Of a stretch of DNA of 64,000 nucleotides, positions 45,487-57,900 are shown piece after piece; position 1 is the stretch's first letter; each line of letters begins with the position of its first letter. The notes under the pieces were generated by a model that searched no databases, had not been told where the DNA came from, and was given only the letters and a program-made list of their open reading frames with translations. The stretch comes from Sporobolomyces roseus (lineage: Eukaryota; Basidiomycota; Microbotryomycetes; Sporidiobolales; Sporidiobolaceae). The DNA lies in contig JADILM010000002.1 in assembly GCA_016617785.1 (NCBI GenBank), positions 1,116,001-1,180,000 on the forward strand. The letters run 5' to 3'. A program made the translations under genes and the position numbers.

Positions 45487-46920
45487 ATGCAGCTCACCCT
45501 AACACGAGCGCTCCCAATCGCACTCGTCGTCCTACCACTTCTCGTCTCTGCGCAAGATACGACTTCCCCTCCAGCTTCTTTGTCCACGACCCTCTCTCAA
45601 TCGGTCCTTTCCTCCGATTCTTCTGCCTCGCCTACCTCCACTTCGATTCCCCCAGCTCCTACCGTCAATAGTACTGTCGGAACCTCCCAAGATCTGTTTC
45701 TGTGGCCACCGCAAGGTGGATTGAGGCAATGCGAGACGGTAATTTTCGCTTTCACGAAACCTGCTGTTCCTTTGACCGTACGTCCCTTGTCCTCATTCTT
45801 GCGCGTTGTATGAAGCTGACAACCCTCTCTCGAAGTAGTGCGGGATCTATGTCACAAGTTAGTACAGTCACATTGCGAATCTTGACTGTCAGGAATTTGA
45901 GCTGACATTTCCCCGCTTCGAAAGACACTTCGACCTATCTCGAGCAAGTCATCCTATCGCCTACTTACAACACGTTGATTTCAGGAACCTTTGCGTGGAC
46001 AGTCGATATGCCAGTAGGACTAAGCGTGAACGTTCAAGTTTGTGAGCTTTCCAACCTTTCGCATCTTCTTCGGTCTGGCGCTGACTCTTGTTCATCGACA
46101 TGTCAGTCGTCACGATCAACGGTCAGATCTCTCAATACACTCTACCAGACATGATCGTTCAAGAAGGACAGGACAACTCGTGCTTGGGTCGCAATGTCGG
46201 ACAAAACACTCAAAGTATCATCTCTTACGCCTCGAGTCTCAACGAGTCCTATATCTATACTGCGTGAGTGAGGAAACTCTCCTAGATGAGGCGCTCGAAG
46301 CAGATCTCAAGGGATTCCACCTTCTTCACAGTCCATCAAGCTCATCGACTAGTTCGTCGTCCGGCGGAGGCGGGATCAGTGGAGGCGGTGAGTATCGCTA
46401 ATCTACTGTGCCGAGATTGGTGTAGATCGCTGATGAACCTTCGAAACCCTTTAGCTATCGCGGGAGCGGTCATCGGGTCTCTCGCAGGAGTCGCTCTCCT
46501 CCTTTTGGGCTGTTTCCTCCTTCGACGTCGACTACATCGACGTATCCAGAACAACAACGTCCAGATGCAAGAACAGAAGTACCCCTCGCAAAGTCATCCA
46601 GCATCTCAAGCTCAAGGCCCACCTCCGACGTACGCTCAAAATTACGCAAACAGCGTCATGAGTGGTTCGACTGGATCTCCTTACAAGAGATCAGCTCCTC
46701 CTGGAACTATTGCTGAACCCGTAGGTCGTTCAATTACAACCAGCGATAGGAGCTCTCGCTGATGAGTAGATCGTGCTCACAGATGTCGACTACTCCTCCA
46801 CCTCGTGAAGTTCACCCTGGTTCTCCTTCGAAGGGCGAGATGGGAATGAGAGAAGGGACTCAAGGATTAGCCGACCCTTCATCATTCGTCAGTCGCTCAA
46901 ACAGTCACAAAGCCTTGTAG
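45487..46920 (+). CDS. Single-pass cell-surface protein, signal peptide plus Ser-rich stalk
   Basis: The start at 45487 gives a classic signal peptide (MQLTLTRALPIALVVLPLLV-SAQ). About 60 Ser/Thr/Pro-rich residues follow, likely O-glycosylated. An extracellular module then carries DLFLWPPQGGLRQCETVIF, CGIYVTNTSTYLEQVI, TFAWTVDMPVGLSVNVQ and DNSCLGRNVGQNTQSI. A Ser/Gly stalk (SSSSTSSSSGGGGISGG) leads to one membrane helix, AIAGAVIGSLAGVALLLLGC, then a basic stop-transfer (RRRLHRR) and a ~110-residue cytoplasmic tail ending SRSNSHKAL, stop TAG 46918-46920. The paired cysteines and layout recall fungal Wsc/Mid2-like sensors and secreted membrane glycoproteins of basidiomycetes, without a named domain. 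A sensor role is inference only. Introns are at about 45779, 45875-45985, 46040-46105, 46264, 46389 and 46722-46782. Confidence 0.75.
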
Positions 46921-47046
46921 CGAACGACTCTCGTTTCTCGGTAGACTCATTCGATTTGTTTGTTTATCGGTTCTAATAATGCAAGAAGGACAATGCGAGG
47001 GGTTTGCGAGAAACGATACACGAAGAGTAAAAGAGAGAGCGAGAGA

Positions 47047-50000
47047 TCAAGTGAGAGCTACACCTCGTAAGAAAGCTAATGTGCCCAAGTTGTAGTGAGT
47101 TAAATCGATCAATCGCTCAGCTTCCTTCTTCTGCTCCTTCTGGATCGCGAGCATCTTCTCTCGAATACCATCTTCTGGGTTCGAGATGAGGACGTCTCCG
47201 TGAATTCGAAGGAAGACGGCGAGGAAAGTTTCGGTCGCTTCAAAGTCGCGGTGGGATTGGAGACGGGAGAGGAGAGAGTGAAGGAAAGCGCGGAGATGGG
47301 GGAGGGTTGAGAGGGAACGAATCTCGAGGTCGAGGGCGGAGGGCGAGAGAGCTTTGAGGTATTCGAAGAATGATTGATCTGTGCATCGACGAAAAGGAAC
47401 GCTACGTGAGCGATTTCCAGAAGACGTAGGGAAACGATCGAGAACGCACAAGGACCGATCTCCTTCTCAGCCATCAATCTCCTGACGAAATCCGTCTCGA
47501 TCGAATTTCCAACCGAGTAATCCAACTTTCTCTTCGCTCCATCATTCGCTGCTCCAGACGCTTCTCCATCCTTCTTCGCATCAACACCGAAATCGAATCG
47601 AGCATCTGTTCCTGGCAGAGTAGGGAGGAAGAAAGGAGCGCGTTCAGGGGCTTTCGGCGCTTCTTTCGGTTTGTTTCGTTGTTTGATCGTTTCCAAGTTG
47701 AGGAGGGTCGCCCATTTCGATCGGGGCATGAGGGAGAGAGTGAGGAGACCTTCAGAGAGTTGATCAGGTGTCGTGTAGGGTTGGATATCCTCCCATCGCG
47801 TAGGTGCAGTCAGAGATGAGAGAGCTATAGCGAACCGAATCGTCAGTCGAGGAAATTCGAATAATAGGAACGAGAGTTCTCACAGTCGTCAGTCGCGAGA
47901 CCTTGAACAGTAGGTAGAGCGACATCCTCAAGCGACTCCTCCTCGACGAACGTCAGTAGTGAAACCTCGGCGAATTGTGCTCGATTAGCCCTGTGGACGA
48001 CGACCATGTCAACTCTCTTCGTAAGCAAGTTGACGACATCGAGCACTCACCAGAGATACACACCAACGCTGTCAACATGTGTCGTTGCAAGGAAATCTCC
48101 GGAAGGCGAGAACGAAAGACTGGTAGCGACACTCTTCGTTCTGAAAGCGTCGACGAGATTGCCGGTCGGTACGTCAAAAGTTCGAATGATCGAATCTTGA
48201 GAAGCGGTGATGATCCATCTTGAATCAGGAGAGAAGGCCTGTACAAGACCAGAACTCGATCAGCGGTCAATGCAATGAAACATCGCTGAGCGTGAGAGAG
48301 GACGTACGAGATCCAGTATTTGACCCCGAGCTCCAGCTAGCTCACGAACCACCCTCTTCGTCTCAATATCGATGACTCTCACCACTAGATCATCACAGAC
48401 TGCAGCGAGTAGAGAGTTGTCCCGTTGGAGGTGGATCGAAGTGATCGAAGCGGTGAGAGTGAGAGTCGAAAGAAGTTTCATCGTTTGAAAGTCGAAGAAC
48501 TGCACGGAAACTTCCCGTTCAGTCTCGCTCTTACAGGACGACTGGAAACTGAAGAAGACGCACGTGAACGACACCCTTGAGAGTACTGACTACCACTACC
48601 CGATTCAACGCATCGACCGCGATTCCCGTAACGTTCTTCGATCTGACATCGTTTTGAGGTGTCGCTGGGTGGACAGGTACTTGGAAGATCTTCCTCTTGA
48701 GTCCGGATTGCATGTTGTAAGCGACGACTTGACCTGCTGAACTTCCGACCAAACCGAAGTTACCACAAGCAGTGACCGTCGAGACCTGAGGAAATTTGTC
48801 CTTCGTACGTCAGTCTTGCGAACAAGAGCGTACGGAGAGAGAGATCAGCTCACGGTAACTTTCCCTTCTGCCTCCATGGTCCATTTTCCAACTCTCTTTC
48901 CCTCGACGCTCCAGGTTCTACCCCTCGCTTCCTCATTCGAAACAGTGACAACGTCATCCCAATCCTTTGATCTCGAGGTCGAATAACTCATCGAAGTAAT
49001 GAGCGGTAATTTGAGCGAAGAAGGTTTGACATCCAACCTAGTAGCTTTTCGAGCGATCGAACCTGTTCATTACCGGAAACCTCATCAGTCTTGACGAAAA
49101 GAGGAGTGAAGAAGGAGATACGACGACATACCTTGGGATAATTCGTAACCTCTCGAATCCCTCACTACACTCGTGTACCTCAAACTGTGATCCTTTCCTG
49201 CTGTCAATAACGCTTTCCCATCATCTCCATAGTATCGAACTAAATGAGGTGGTGCGTGATGTCCTGATCTTTGCTTCAACAACCTCGGAGCGGCAGTAGG
49301 TGTATCGAGTAACCATTGCTAAAGCGACGAACGAACTATCAATCCTCGAACTCATCAAGAAGGTGAGAAACGAGGGCTCACCTTCATCGAGTTATCTGCA
49401 CCACAAGTCATGAACAGAGGTTGACCGACGACCCATTCGATCCCTCCGACGATTCCCTCATGAGCGTTCCTTACCAAATGCAACAACTTCATATCGCTCT
49501 CTAAATCGAAAAGTGCGACATGTCCTTCCGTACTCGCAACTGCCAATGTTTGCGCGAGATCATCTGTACGAACTCAAACTACCCATTAGTGCGCGGGTGG
49601 AGGAGATGTAAAGAGAGACGAGAGCGTACCGTTCCTGAATGAAATAGCGGAAATTTGTCCCGCTCCATCTCCATCCAATCTCACTTTACCCAAAGGTTCT
49701 CCCATTCTCACATCGAACAATACACAAGTTCCGTTCGAGTATCCGACGCCCAAAACGTCGATCGCGGGGGATTGAGTGATCGCTGTGATTGCGGTTGAAG
49801 CATTCGAGGAGGACGATGATCCGGACGGTAAAAGAGCCGATACGGAGAATGTATGAATACAGGATCTATACGCGGCGTCTTCTAGATCAGTCTCGCAGCG
49901 GGAGAAAGGAAGATAGGACAGAGAGAGAAATGTAAGCTCACCCAGTACGAACATTCCAAATCGCCAATTCACCTTCCTTACTTCCGACGACGACCTTGTT

Positions 50001-50783
50001 GAGGTAACTAGCCGGGTGTACAACTTTGGTCGGAGTGAACCCAGTAGGAAACTCCAACGTAGCGTAAGGTGTTACTTCACCCTCTTGATCTTCCTCCTCC
50101 TCAGAGTCCTCCTCCTCTTCCTTCTGATTCTGCTGTTGTAAAGGATCCTTCGAGGCTGCGTTTCGATAAGGTGGGATATCCCAAACATACATTCTCCTCT
50201 TCTCTTTACTCAATGCCACCAAAGTGTTTCCAAATAAAACCATTTCGCTCAATTCTTCTTCTTCAACTTGTCCTCCATCATCTGACTCTGACCCTTCTTC
50301 TTCATCACTTGATGATGATGATTCTTGATCGAAAGAGCTTGTGATGAACTTGCCAATCTCTTTGCCTCGTACATAACGACCGATCCAATTCCGACTAGAA
50401 GCGAAAACGCTCTCGTTATGAACTGCTAAACTTTTAATCTCTTTACCCATATCCGGACCTACACACACTCTCTCTCTCTTTACATCAGCTCACATCTCAG
50501 CGTACTCAGAGTGAAGAGAGGAGGGAGACTGACCAACGAATAATAATCTCAAACTATCTCCCGTCCACATTGCCCAGCTTGAACCCAACGAAGTTAGGAC
50601 GGTCAACGCGGGTCTTGTGAGGTGTTTGGATGCTCTGGATTGGATTACCAAGGGACAGGAAGTCGAGATGTGTCCGAGAGATCGGAAAGGTGCAAATAAA
50701 CTTTCTCTTTTACTTGAGGGACTTGAGGAGGTTGTGGGGAGAGTCGAGGGAGCTACTCGAGCTCGTTTAGTAGGTGGCGCCAT
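47047..50783 (-). CDS. UTP21: U3 snoRNP / 90S pre-ribosome WD40 protein Utp21 (WDR36)
   Basis: The start at 50783 gives a basic N-terminus (MAPPTKRARVAPST) and the family opening LFAPFRSLGHIS..PLVIQSRASKHL. Two WD40 propellers follow: LAVHNESVFASS, YVWDIPPYR, VVVGSKEGELAIWNVRTG, VLGVGYSNGTCVLFDVRMGEPLG, ISAISFRNG, VAVASTEGHVALFDLESDMK, WVVGQPLFMTCGADNSMKWL, LLTAGKDHSLRYTSVV, and later DSRWIITASQDSIIRTFDVP-type blades. An acidic insert lies at 50090-50330. The C-terminal Utp21 domain (47047-47730) has PYTTPDQLSEGLLTLSLMPR-like sequence, LDLEIRSLSTLPHLRAFLHS and HGDVLISNPEDGIREKML. It ends TLAFLRGVALT, stop TGA 47047-47049. It belongs to the UTP-B complex needed for 18S rRNA processing in the nucleolus. 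A TTCGCAA heptamer lies 73 bases upstream (50856-50862). Around ten introns are present. Confidence 0.92.
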
Positions 50784-51048
50784 ACTAATAGGCTGGCGTG
50801 GGTGGGAGGAGAGGTGAGCGTTCGGATTGATTAACTTTTTTCGGTGCTTCAGAATTTCGCAACTCCAAATTATTTCTTCAGAGTAGTGGGCAGGTAGTCT
50901 TGGGAATCGTTACAAAAGAGAATGCGCAAACAGGAAAACGGAAAAACGAAAAGTACGAAACATGAAAACCGATTATCGTTCATCCTCCTCCCTCCTCCCT
51001 TCTCACTCTCCTCCTCTTCCTCCTATTCCTCCCCCTCGACGATGACTC

Positions 51049-52847
51049 TTACAGGCTCCCCGCCTCACTCCCATTCCCAACCATTCCCCCTCCTCCTCCT
51101 CCTCCCAAATTATCCAACAAACTATAACTCTTCTGCAAGATGCATTCTCCACCATTCTCCAAATCGATCGTATAACTATAGAAGACCCCCTCACTCGTGA
51201 TGACCATTACTTGAGGTGTACTCCTTCACTCACTCTCAAAAAACATCAGCACACGAAGGGAGAAGGGAGAGATGGGAGAAAGGAGGAAAACGTACGAAGA
51301 GATACCGACTACTGATTTCACACCATGGACTGGAATTTTCAGGTAAGCGAAATCTCGTTGTGGATCCCAAATACCCGTCACTTGTGAAGGTAACAAAGAT
51401 CCAACTCCTTTAGACATTAAACTCAGTGATTTCTTTCTCAATGTACCACTGCAAATCATCTCACATGTCACCAATCAGCGAGGTAGACATTGGAGTGAAG
51501 GGAGGAAGTAGACTTACGTAACACCTGAATCTTTCGCATGTTGTTTCCTTTTCTGTTCAATGATTGCCTCATAACCTCCCTGACCTTCGACCGATCCATT
51601 CGTTCTCTCGCCAGGTCCTCCCAATTGTTGTTCCCTCTCCCTACCATTATACCTATCCTCTCCATTCTCCCAATCGTTCGTTTCCCTCACTCCACCTCCC
51701 CCTCCTCCTCCTTTAACTTTCCCTCCTTGAATCAATTTGAAAATATGTACAGTCTCAGTATCACTACTAACCGCCATCAAAGTACTCGCGACATTGAAAC
51801 TGATTGAATAAATTTTCGCACTATAACTTCCTCTTCGAAATTCAAACTTTTTGTCTCCGTTTGGTAAACCGAATACTCTAATGACTGTACCTTTGTCCGA
51901 AGAGGATGCGAGTAAAGTACCTGATTGATTGATTGAAATGTGAGAGATTGGGGATTTGTGGGCTTGTAAAATGTTGGTTACTGAGAGGGAAACTGCGTCG
52001 AATAGGAGAATGTCACCGGTTGTCGAGGTTGGGGTCGAGGAAGAAGGAGAAGGGGAAGAGAAAGGTGTTGTAGGAGAAGGGAGTGGGGATGGGTAAGCGA
52101 GGTAAGAATTCTCGGAAGAGGGTGAGAGGGCGCAAATAGCTAAAGCAATTCTAGGAAGTTAGCATTTTTGTTGGAGAGGAAGGGAAAGGGGGGAAGGAGG
52201 GGAAATAAAGCTGTGCACCATTTGGATTAGGAGAAGTTTCAATCTCGTGTAACAACTTCATGTTTGAGATGTCATAAACGTAAATCTTCTCTTCCAACAC
52301 GACGACCAATCTTCGCCTGTTCAATTTCACCGCCAAAATCGTGGTTGGGAAAGTGAGTTCACAAATCGTCGATTGTCTCTAAACATATCGTCACACTATA
52401 TCAGCACCGCTTCAAGAGAGCGAGGGAGAGGGAGCGGAAGGTACTTTTGTGTTTACGATTTGTAACCTTCTAGTACTCGATGAAGGTCTATCTCCTGCAC
52501 CTACTAACGCTACGAGACTAGTACAGAATAACATTTCTACGATTGAAGTCGCACCATCGCCTAGATTGGTTGAATCAAGAGTGTTAATTCCGACCCCACC
52601 TAGCTAGAGGAACGAAAGACTTACTCTTGCCATAGACTTTACCGAATGGATCGCAGTTTGTGATTGTGTAACCCTTTCTAGTACCTGTCGCGATACATCT
52701 TGAGAGGGGGAGAGGAGAGAGGAGGAAGGGGGAGTCAGTTTGGATGACGATGAAAGAGAGAAAGAGGAGGACTTACGATTGATCTTGATTGAACGCTACA
52801 GAGAGTAGATCTGGATTTGATTTAATTCCACCTCTAGCTGCTGCCAT
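51049..52847 (-). CDS. ATG18: PROPPIN WD40 phosphoinositide-binding autophagy protein
   Basis: The start at 52847 ([20 protein letters not shown]) leads to [20 protein letters not shown], the first PROPPIN blade. Next come [61 protein letters not shown] and [40 protein letters not shown] is followed by KKFEFRRG, the FRRG motif that binds PI3P and PI(3,5)P2. After [20 protein letters not shown] the CD loop carries a Gly-rich insert ([14 protein letters not shown]), then [20 protein letters not shown] and a Gly-rich C-terminus, stop TAA 51049-51051. Atg18 acts at the phagophore with Atg2 and on the vacuole. Overall length and the NCDPFGK and FRRG motifs favour Atg18 over the paralogues Atg21 and Hsv2, but this needs a tree. 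About eight introns are present. Confidence 0.9.
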
Positions 52848-53110
52848 CTCGAGGGAGGGAAGGAGGGGAGGGAGGTTGTGAGGAACGAGGTGTCTGAAAG
52901 AGGGAGCGAAGGGGAGAGTAGTAGTCGCGTTCGAGGTGGATTCGGTTCGAGTTGTACTGGTTGCTCAACTGTCTAGGAGTGCTGTTAGAGGTGTAGATCA
53001 ACGCAAACAGTGACTGGAAGGAAGTCAACTCGGCTCGCTCGTCGTTTCCTCTTCCCTTTCACTTCTCTTTACCTCTTTCTGCTTCGGATCAGACTGGGAA
53101 CTAGAGTGAT
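52848..53110. promoter_or_regulatory. Divergent promoter region, ATG18 / histidine acid phosphatase
   Basis: These 263 bases separate two divergent start codons. A pyrimidine-rich leader lies at 53040-53090 before the phosphatase start. Nothing else was seen. Confidence 0.45.
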
Positions 53111-54792
53111 ATGTCATACGAAGGACAACTACATCATCCACACGAACGAGGTTACCCTCCATCCCCTCAACTTCTCCTCGATTCTCAATCAACTCTCCCT
53201 CCCAACCTCACTCTCTTACAAGCTCATTGGTTTGTCAGACATGGTGAACGAGCTCGTAAGTATATATATATCTCTTGACCTTTTCACTCCCGAGTATTAC
53301 TGACGTCGTTTCAACAATTCAAACTCTCCTTCGCAATCGCAATCGCAATCGCAATCCTCTTCACTCTTCCAGCCGTTCGACAACGTATGGTAGGACTCGG
53401 TCAAATACCCGCAGTATTCGAATTATGCTCAATCGGAAGAAATTTCACTTCAGCCGTTACCACCCTCGCACCTTTACCCTCCTCCTCCTCCTCCTCTTCT
53501 TCATCTCTTCAACCGAGTTCTTCTCCCTCAAACCCCTTCCTCTCCTCAACACAGCATACCACTTCCCATTCCTCTCCCTCAGCAATCTCTCCTCACTCCC
53601 CAGTCTCTCCAACACCACGTCAAATGCCAGTTAGACGTTTCACCGAAGATCCCTCCTCCACCTCGACCTCCTCCCAGAAACCCACAAAAGGTGGACACCT
53701 CGATTGTTACTGGGGAGAACTGACTGATTTAGGTCGACAATCGACTCTACGATTCGGTTCAATCCTTCGATCTCTCTACATCTCTTCAGATTTCCTCCCT
53801 ACCTCTCTCGACCCCTCGTCCGTTCAATTCCGTTCTACCAATATGCCCCGTACTATAGAATCTCTACACCAAATCATCGAGGGTTTGTACCCTGGTTCAT
53901 CAGAAGGAGTAGAATTCCGTATGAGGAATTGGATGGATGAAAACCTTTACCCAAACACGGCATGCAAGAGACTTCGAGCACTCGACGCACTCTCGATTCA
54001 ATCCGCAGCAAAGACTCACAATCCTTCTTTGGCGACGTTGGACGAGGTTTTGAGGCCGGTACTCGGGAAAGGGATCATGAAGAGTTCGGCAGAAGGAGGA
54101 GGGTTGAGGATTGATTCGAGTCCTAGAGCTAATGGAGTTTTGGATACTCTCATGGTTTGTCGTGCGCATGGAATAGAAGTTCCCGAAGTGTTCAATAGGA
54201 GGGAAGTATTGGAAGTGTTGGAGAAGGGTGTCGTTCATGAATGGTGAGACTTTCTGTCTCTCTCTCTCTCTCTCTCTTCTGTCACTATCTTCGAAAGACG
54301 CTGACGATTTGAGTGTGTAGGTTTGATGGTTACCTCTCACCCGAATTCCGTCGATTAGCAATGGGACGTCTCTTTTCCGATCTCCATTCCCACCTCTCCT
54401 CGAAAATCTCGAACCCTTCCACCGACTCCCTCAAACTAGCGATCAATTCATGCCACGACACTTCGATCGGAGGGATTCTTAACACCTTGGACGCATTCGA
54501 TGGTCGGTGGCCTCCATTCACTTCTAACCTCGGAATCGAATTGTACGCAAGCAAAGACTCCTCCTCCTTCTTACCCTCCTTCTCTTCGATCCTACCAAGT
54601 TCAACAAAGAAAGCAAAACATTTCGTCAGGGTTTTGTACAATGGGAGGGAATTGGAGTTGCCGGCTTGCAAGGCGGAAGGGAATCACTTGGAAGGGACGA
54701 GTGGCAAGGTTTGTACCTTTGAAGCGTTTGAAGGGGTTTTGAAGAAATGGGGGATGAGCCAAGCAAAGTGGGAGAAGGAGTGTGGAGAGTAG
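53111..54792 (+). CDS. Histidine acid phosphatase (ACP6-like, histidine phosphatase clade 2)
   Basis: Three exons (53111-53255, 53373-54243, 54321-54792) close to 495 residues. The catalytic RHGERAP is split by the first intron (QAHWFVRHGERA / PVRQRMVG). The proton-donor motif is HD in NSCHDTSIGGIL. Between them lie GELTDLGRQSTLRFGSILRS, RSTNMPRTIESLHQIIEGLY and NLYPNTACKRL. A Ser-rich insert (about 53470-53680) precedes the GHLDCYWGELT block. No signal peptide is visible: the start MSYEGQLHHPHERG is hydrophilic, so the enzyme is probably intracellular, like lysophosphatidic acid phosphatase ACP6, rather than a secreted phytase. A missing upstream exon cannot be ruled out. The stop TAG is at 54790-54792, convergent with the RING-C3H1 gene only 141 bases away. 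Confidence 0.88.
53331..53356. repeat. TCGCAA hexanucleotide microsatellite in an intron
   Basis: Four tandem TCGCAA units plus TC lie just before the acceptor of the first intron of the histidine phosphatase gene. Confidence 0.9.
54257..54278. repeat. (TC)n run inside an intron
   Basis: About 11 TC units lie just downstream of the donor of the second intron of the histidine phosphatase gene. Their position resembles the (GA)n run near the donor in ZUO1 on its coding strand. Confidence 0.85.
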
Positions 54793-54933
54793 AACAACCA
54801 TAGACATTTGAGGATATTGATATCATAGCATCACGAAGCAGAGAATTGAAAAGCCGCATTACTCGTCATTTTCAGGTCATTGGCAGATAGTAAAAGTGAA
54901 GGCTTTGATGAACATTTGCGACAAAGGGAGTAA

Positions 54934-57900
54934 CTAATCCAATTCATCGTAGAAATCCCTCAAACTTTCCCTCTCCCTCTCAATTTGTCTCCGATGTTCT
55001 TGAGGATCCGACGTGAAATGGTTCGTTCGATAAGGATGTTGAGGAGGTGGGATCTCGTCATCGATCTCTCCTGAAGCGACGTAAGGATTGATCGAGGGGG
55101 AAGAAGGATTCGGTCGTTGTTCAGCACGAGAATATTGCCTCATGTACTCATTGATGAACTCTTGATCCTCTACGTCTGCGGAATCCTCCTCCTCGTCCTC
55201 CTCCTCTTGTCGCGCTCGTGTAGACCGTTGTTCGGATACTCGCCCGACAGAATCGAGATCGGGAAGATAGTAGTTCCGTCGTATCCTCCTCATGATCTCC
55301 GAATGCGTCATCGAGTCGTCTGAATCTTGATCAACACCTTCTTCATCATCGACCTCATCCTCGCCTCGACCGTGTCCGAGAGAATCGAGAGACGCGACAT
55401 CGAAGTTCTGTCGTACTCGTCGCATAATCTCGGAGTGCGAGTCAGAATCGTCAGAATCTTGATCGACTTCTTGTTGCTCCTCCTCCTCCTCCTCCTGACC
55501 TTGTGCGATGAGGAAAGCGATTGCGTCGGCTCGACTAACGGTGTAAGGTTGTCCATCGGGCGAGATGAAGTGACCATGAGATTCCCATTGCGCCTCCTGT
55601 TCTTCCTCCTCCTCTTCCTCGGGAGCTGGTGGTGTTGAAGGTCGTCGAGGCGTCAGATCTGGAAGTCGGTATCGCTGATGCATAAGTTGTCTGATTGCTT
55701 CAGCTCGGCGGACTTCGTACGGTCGATTATCGATAGTTTGGTCGAATCGCGGTCGTTCCTCCTCCTCTGCTTCGTCCTCTCTTTCCTCCACCGCTTCTGG
55801 GGTTCCTCCTAGACCAAATCCAGATCCGCGATCCATACTCCGTTTCAAATATGCCTCCCATTCTTCCTGAACTTCATCGCTAGCTTCGCCTAAGATGAGG
55901 CAAGTTTCCAGCATGAGCGGAGTGGCATCGTAACCAAATGACCTCATCAAGTGTTGCTGCTCGGCTAGCTCGTTTCCGGGAGGTATGTCGCAAGCGATGA
56001 AAGCGGAGAATTGGATTCGAATTCGATGAATGATTTGTCGGTCGAAGGACGATAGGTAGCCACTTGCTCTCAGCGGTTCATCGGAGTTGGCGAACGCTAT
56101 GCCTCCAAGGTGATCGATCGTATCTTCGGGACGTGGAGTGTAGCCAGTACGACGACAGAAGTGGGAGAGAAGAGAGCGAAGGGAAGTAGGGAAGTTTTGG
56201 AGGGTCTCTGGTTCATCGATTTCTTCGTCTGCTTCTGGAGGAGTATCGCTGGCTTCGCTTGAGGCTTCGGTTGTTGCTGGTGGAGTACCTCTGAGTCCGC
56301 TAGCGTGATCGAACATGGAGAGATGGCCTTGAAGACCAGGTCGAAAGGTCGAGAGGGAGTTTGAGGGAGGTAAGGATCGGAAAGAAGGAGTCGTGGATGT
56401 TCGAGGCGCTGGAGGAGTGTATGGGTTCCAGCTCGAGGTCGAAGGAGCTGCCGTTGCGCGAGTACGAGGATGTCGAGGTCGTCTCAGAGGGTTCGCCTCT
56501 ACTCGTTCGACTATCTCCGCCATTCTCCTCACTCGATCTGTCGTGTAACCTCCCTCCGAGCCTGAATCCTCCTCTGAAGCTTCCTCTTGACCTTCCGAGT
56601 CCTCTTCGTCTTCCTCCTCGAGATCCTCCTCATCCGAGCCATCGTATCTCCCCAATCTCTGATTCAGATATCGCTCCGCCAACCGATCTAACCGATCTTG
56701 TTCGTCATCATCGACCGAAGTCTCCTCGACAGCGATAGCTCTGTTCCATCTCCTACTCTCCTCCGCCTCGCTCCCTCCGAGCCAATTGTGAAGTGGAGCA
56801 GGCGGTTCGTCTTCGTCTCGATCGATGTCCTCGATTTCCGGCAATGATGGTGCTCTGCTCCTACGTGATCGAGGGAGATCCTCCTCATCACTACTTCCCT
56901 CTTGACTCGCCTCTTCGCTTTCCACCTCACTCCCACTCTCTCCAACTCTTTCGCCCTCATCCTCGACCCAATCATCCTCTTCTTCTCCATCAATGGTCAA
57001 ACTTCCTCTCTGTAGCTGCCAAGGTTCCCTCCCGAGTTGCGCCAATCGATTATAGATGATTTCCCCAGTCGGATCCGAACTTGCAGCTTCCTGAACGTCC
57101 TCAACGATTGCCCAGACTAATGGATCTTCCCTTTCCTCCCTAGTTAGGGTAGCGTGTACTCGATCGAATTCCTCCGAGACTGCTTGTGCGTAGGCGGCGT
57201 AATCGTTCAAGGTTGGATTGGGTTGATAGGCGAAGGAGATGAGAGTGCGGAGGATTCGTTGTGCCACTCGTTCGGAACGTAAGCGGGATTCGAGAAGGAG
57301 ATGAGAGTGAAATGTGTGGGTGAAGGTGTATGTATAGGTCGTTGTCTTGTCCGTTGAGGAAGAGGACGGATTGGGGAGGGAGAGGGTGTGCGAATACAGC
57401 TGTTTCGGGAGGAGAAGAGTGAGCGTGAGATACGTGAATTGAAGGAGATGAATAGGAGTAGCGACGTACGCAGTCGATGCCTCTGGGACAGTAGCGTCTA
57501 CTCGCAGGAGAATTGAGGAGGTCTTCGCAAGGCAACTTGGACAGCATCTCTTTATAGCTGTTCAGAGCTTCTAGTCGATCCTTCTTCACTGGGAATAGCT
57601 CACTATGGGATGCAGTAGATTCAGTGGTTGTCACTTCGTTCTAGCGAGATCGAACGGGACGTACGGAGAGGGAAACAGGATTTTGTAAGTTTGTCGACAA
57701 ACGGGACAAGAGTCGCGAGCTTTCAACATGTTCCCGGTGACTGGCCCTTGCGCATCTTCTTCCAACTTGGTTTGCCATTGCTCGATACAGCTTATACAGA
57801 AGACATGAGCGCAAGCATCTGTTCGGGGTTTGGTCAGCAAGCTCGGAAGCGGTAAAGGCAGTAGAAGGAGAGCTTACCGAGTAGTCCATAAGTTGTAGGT

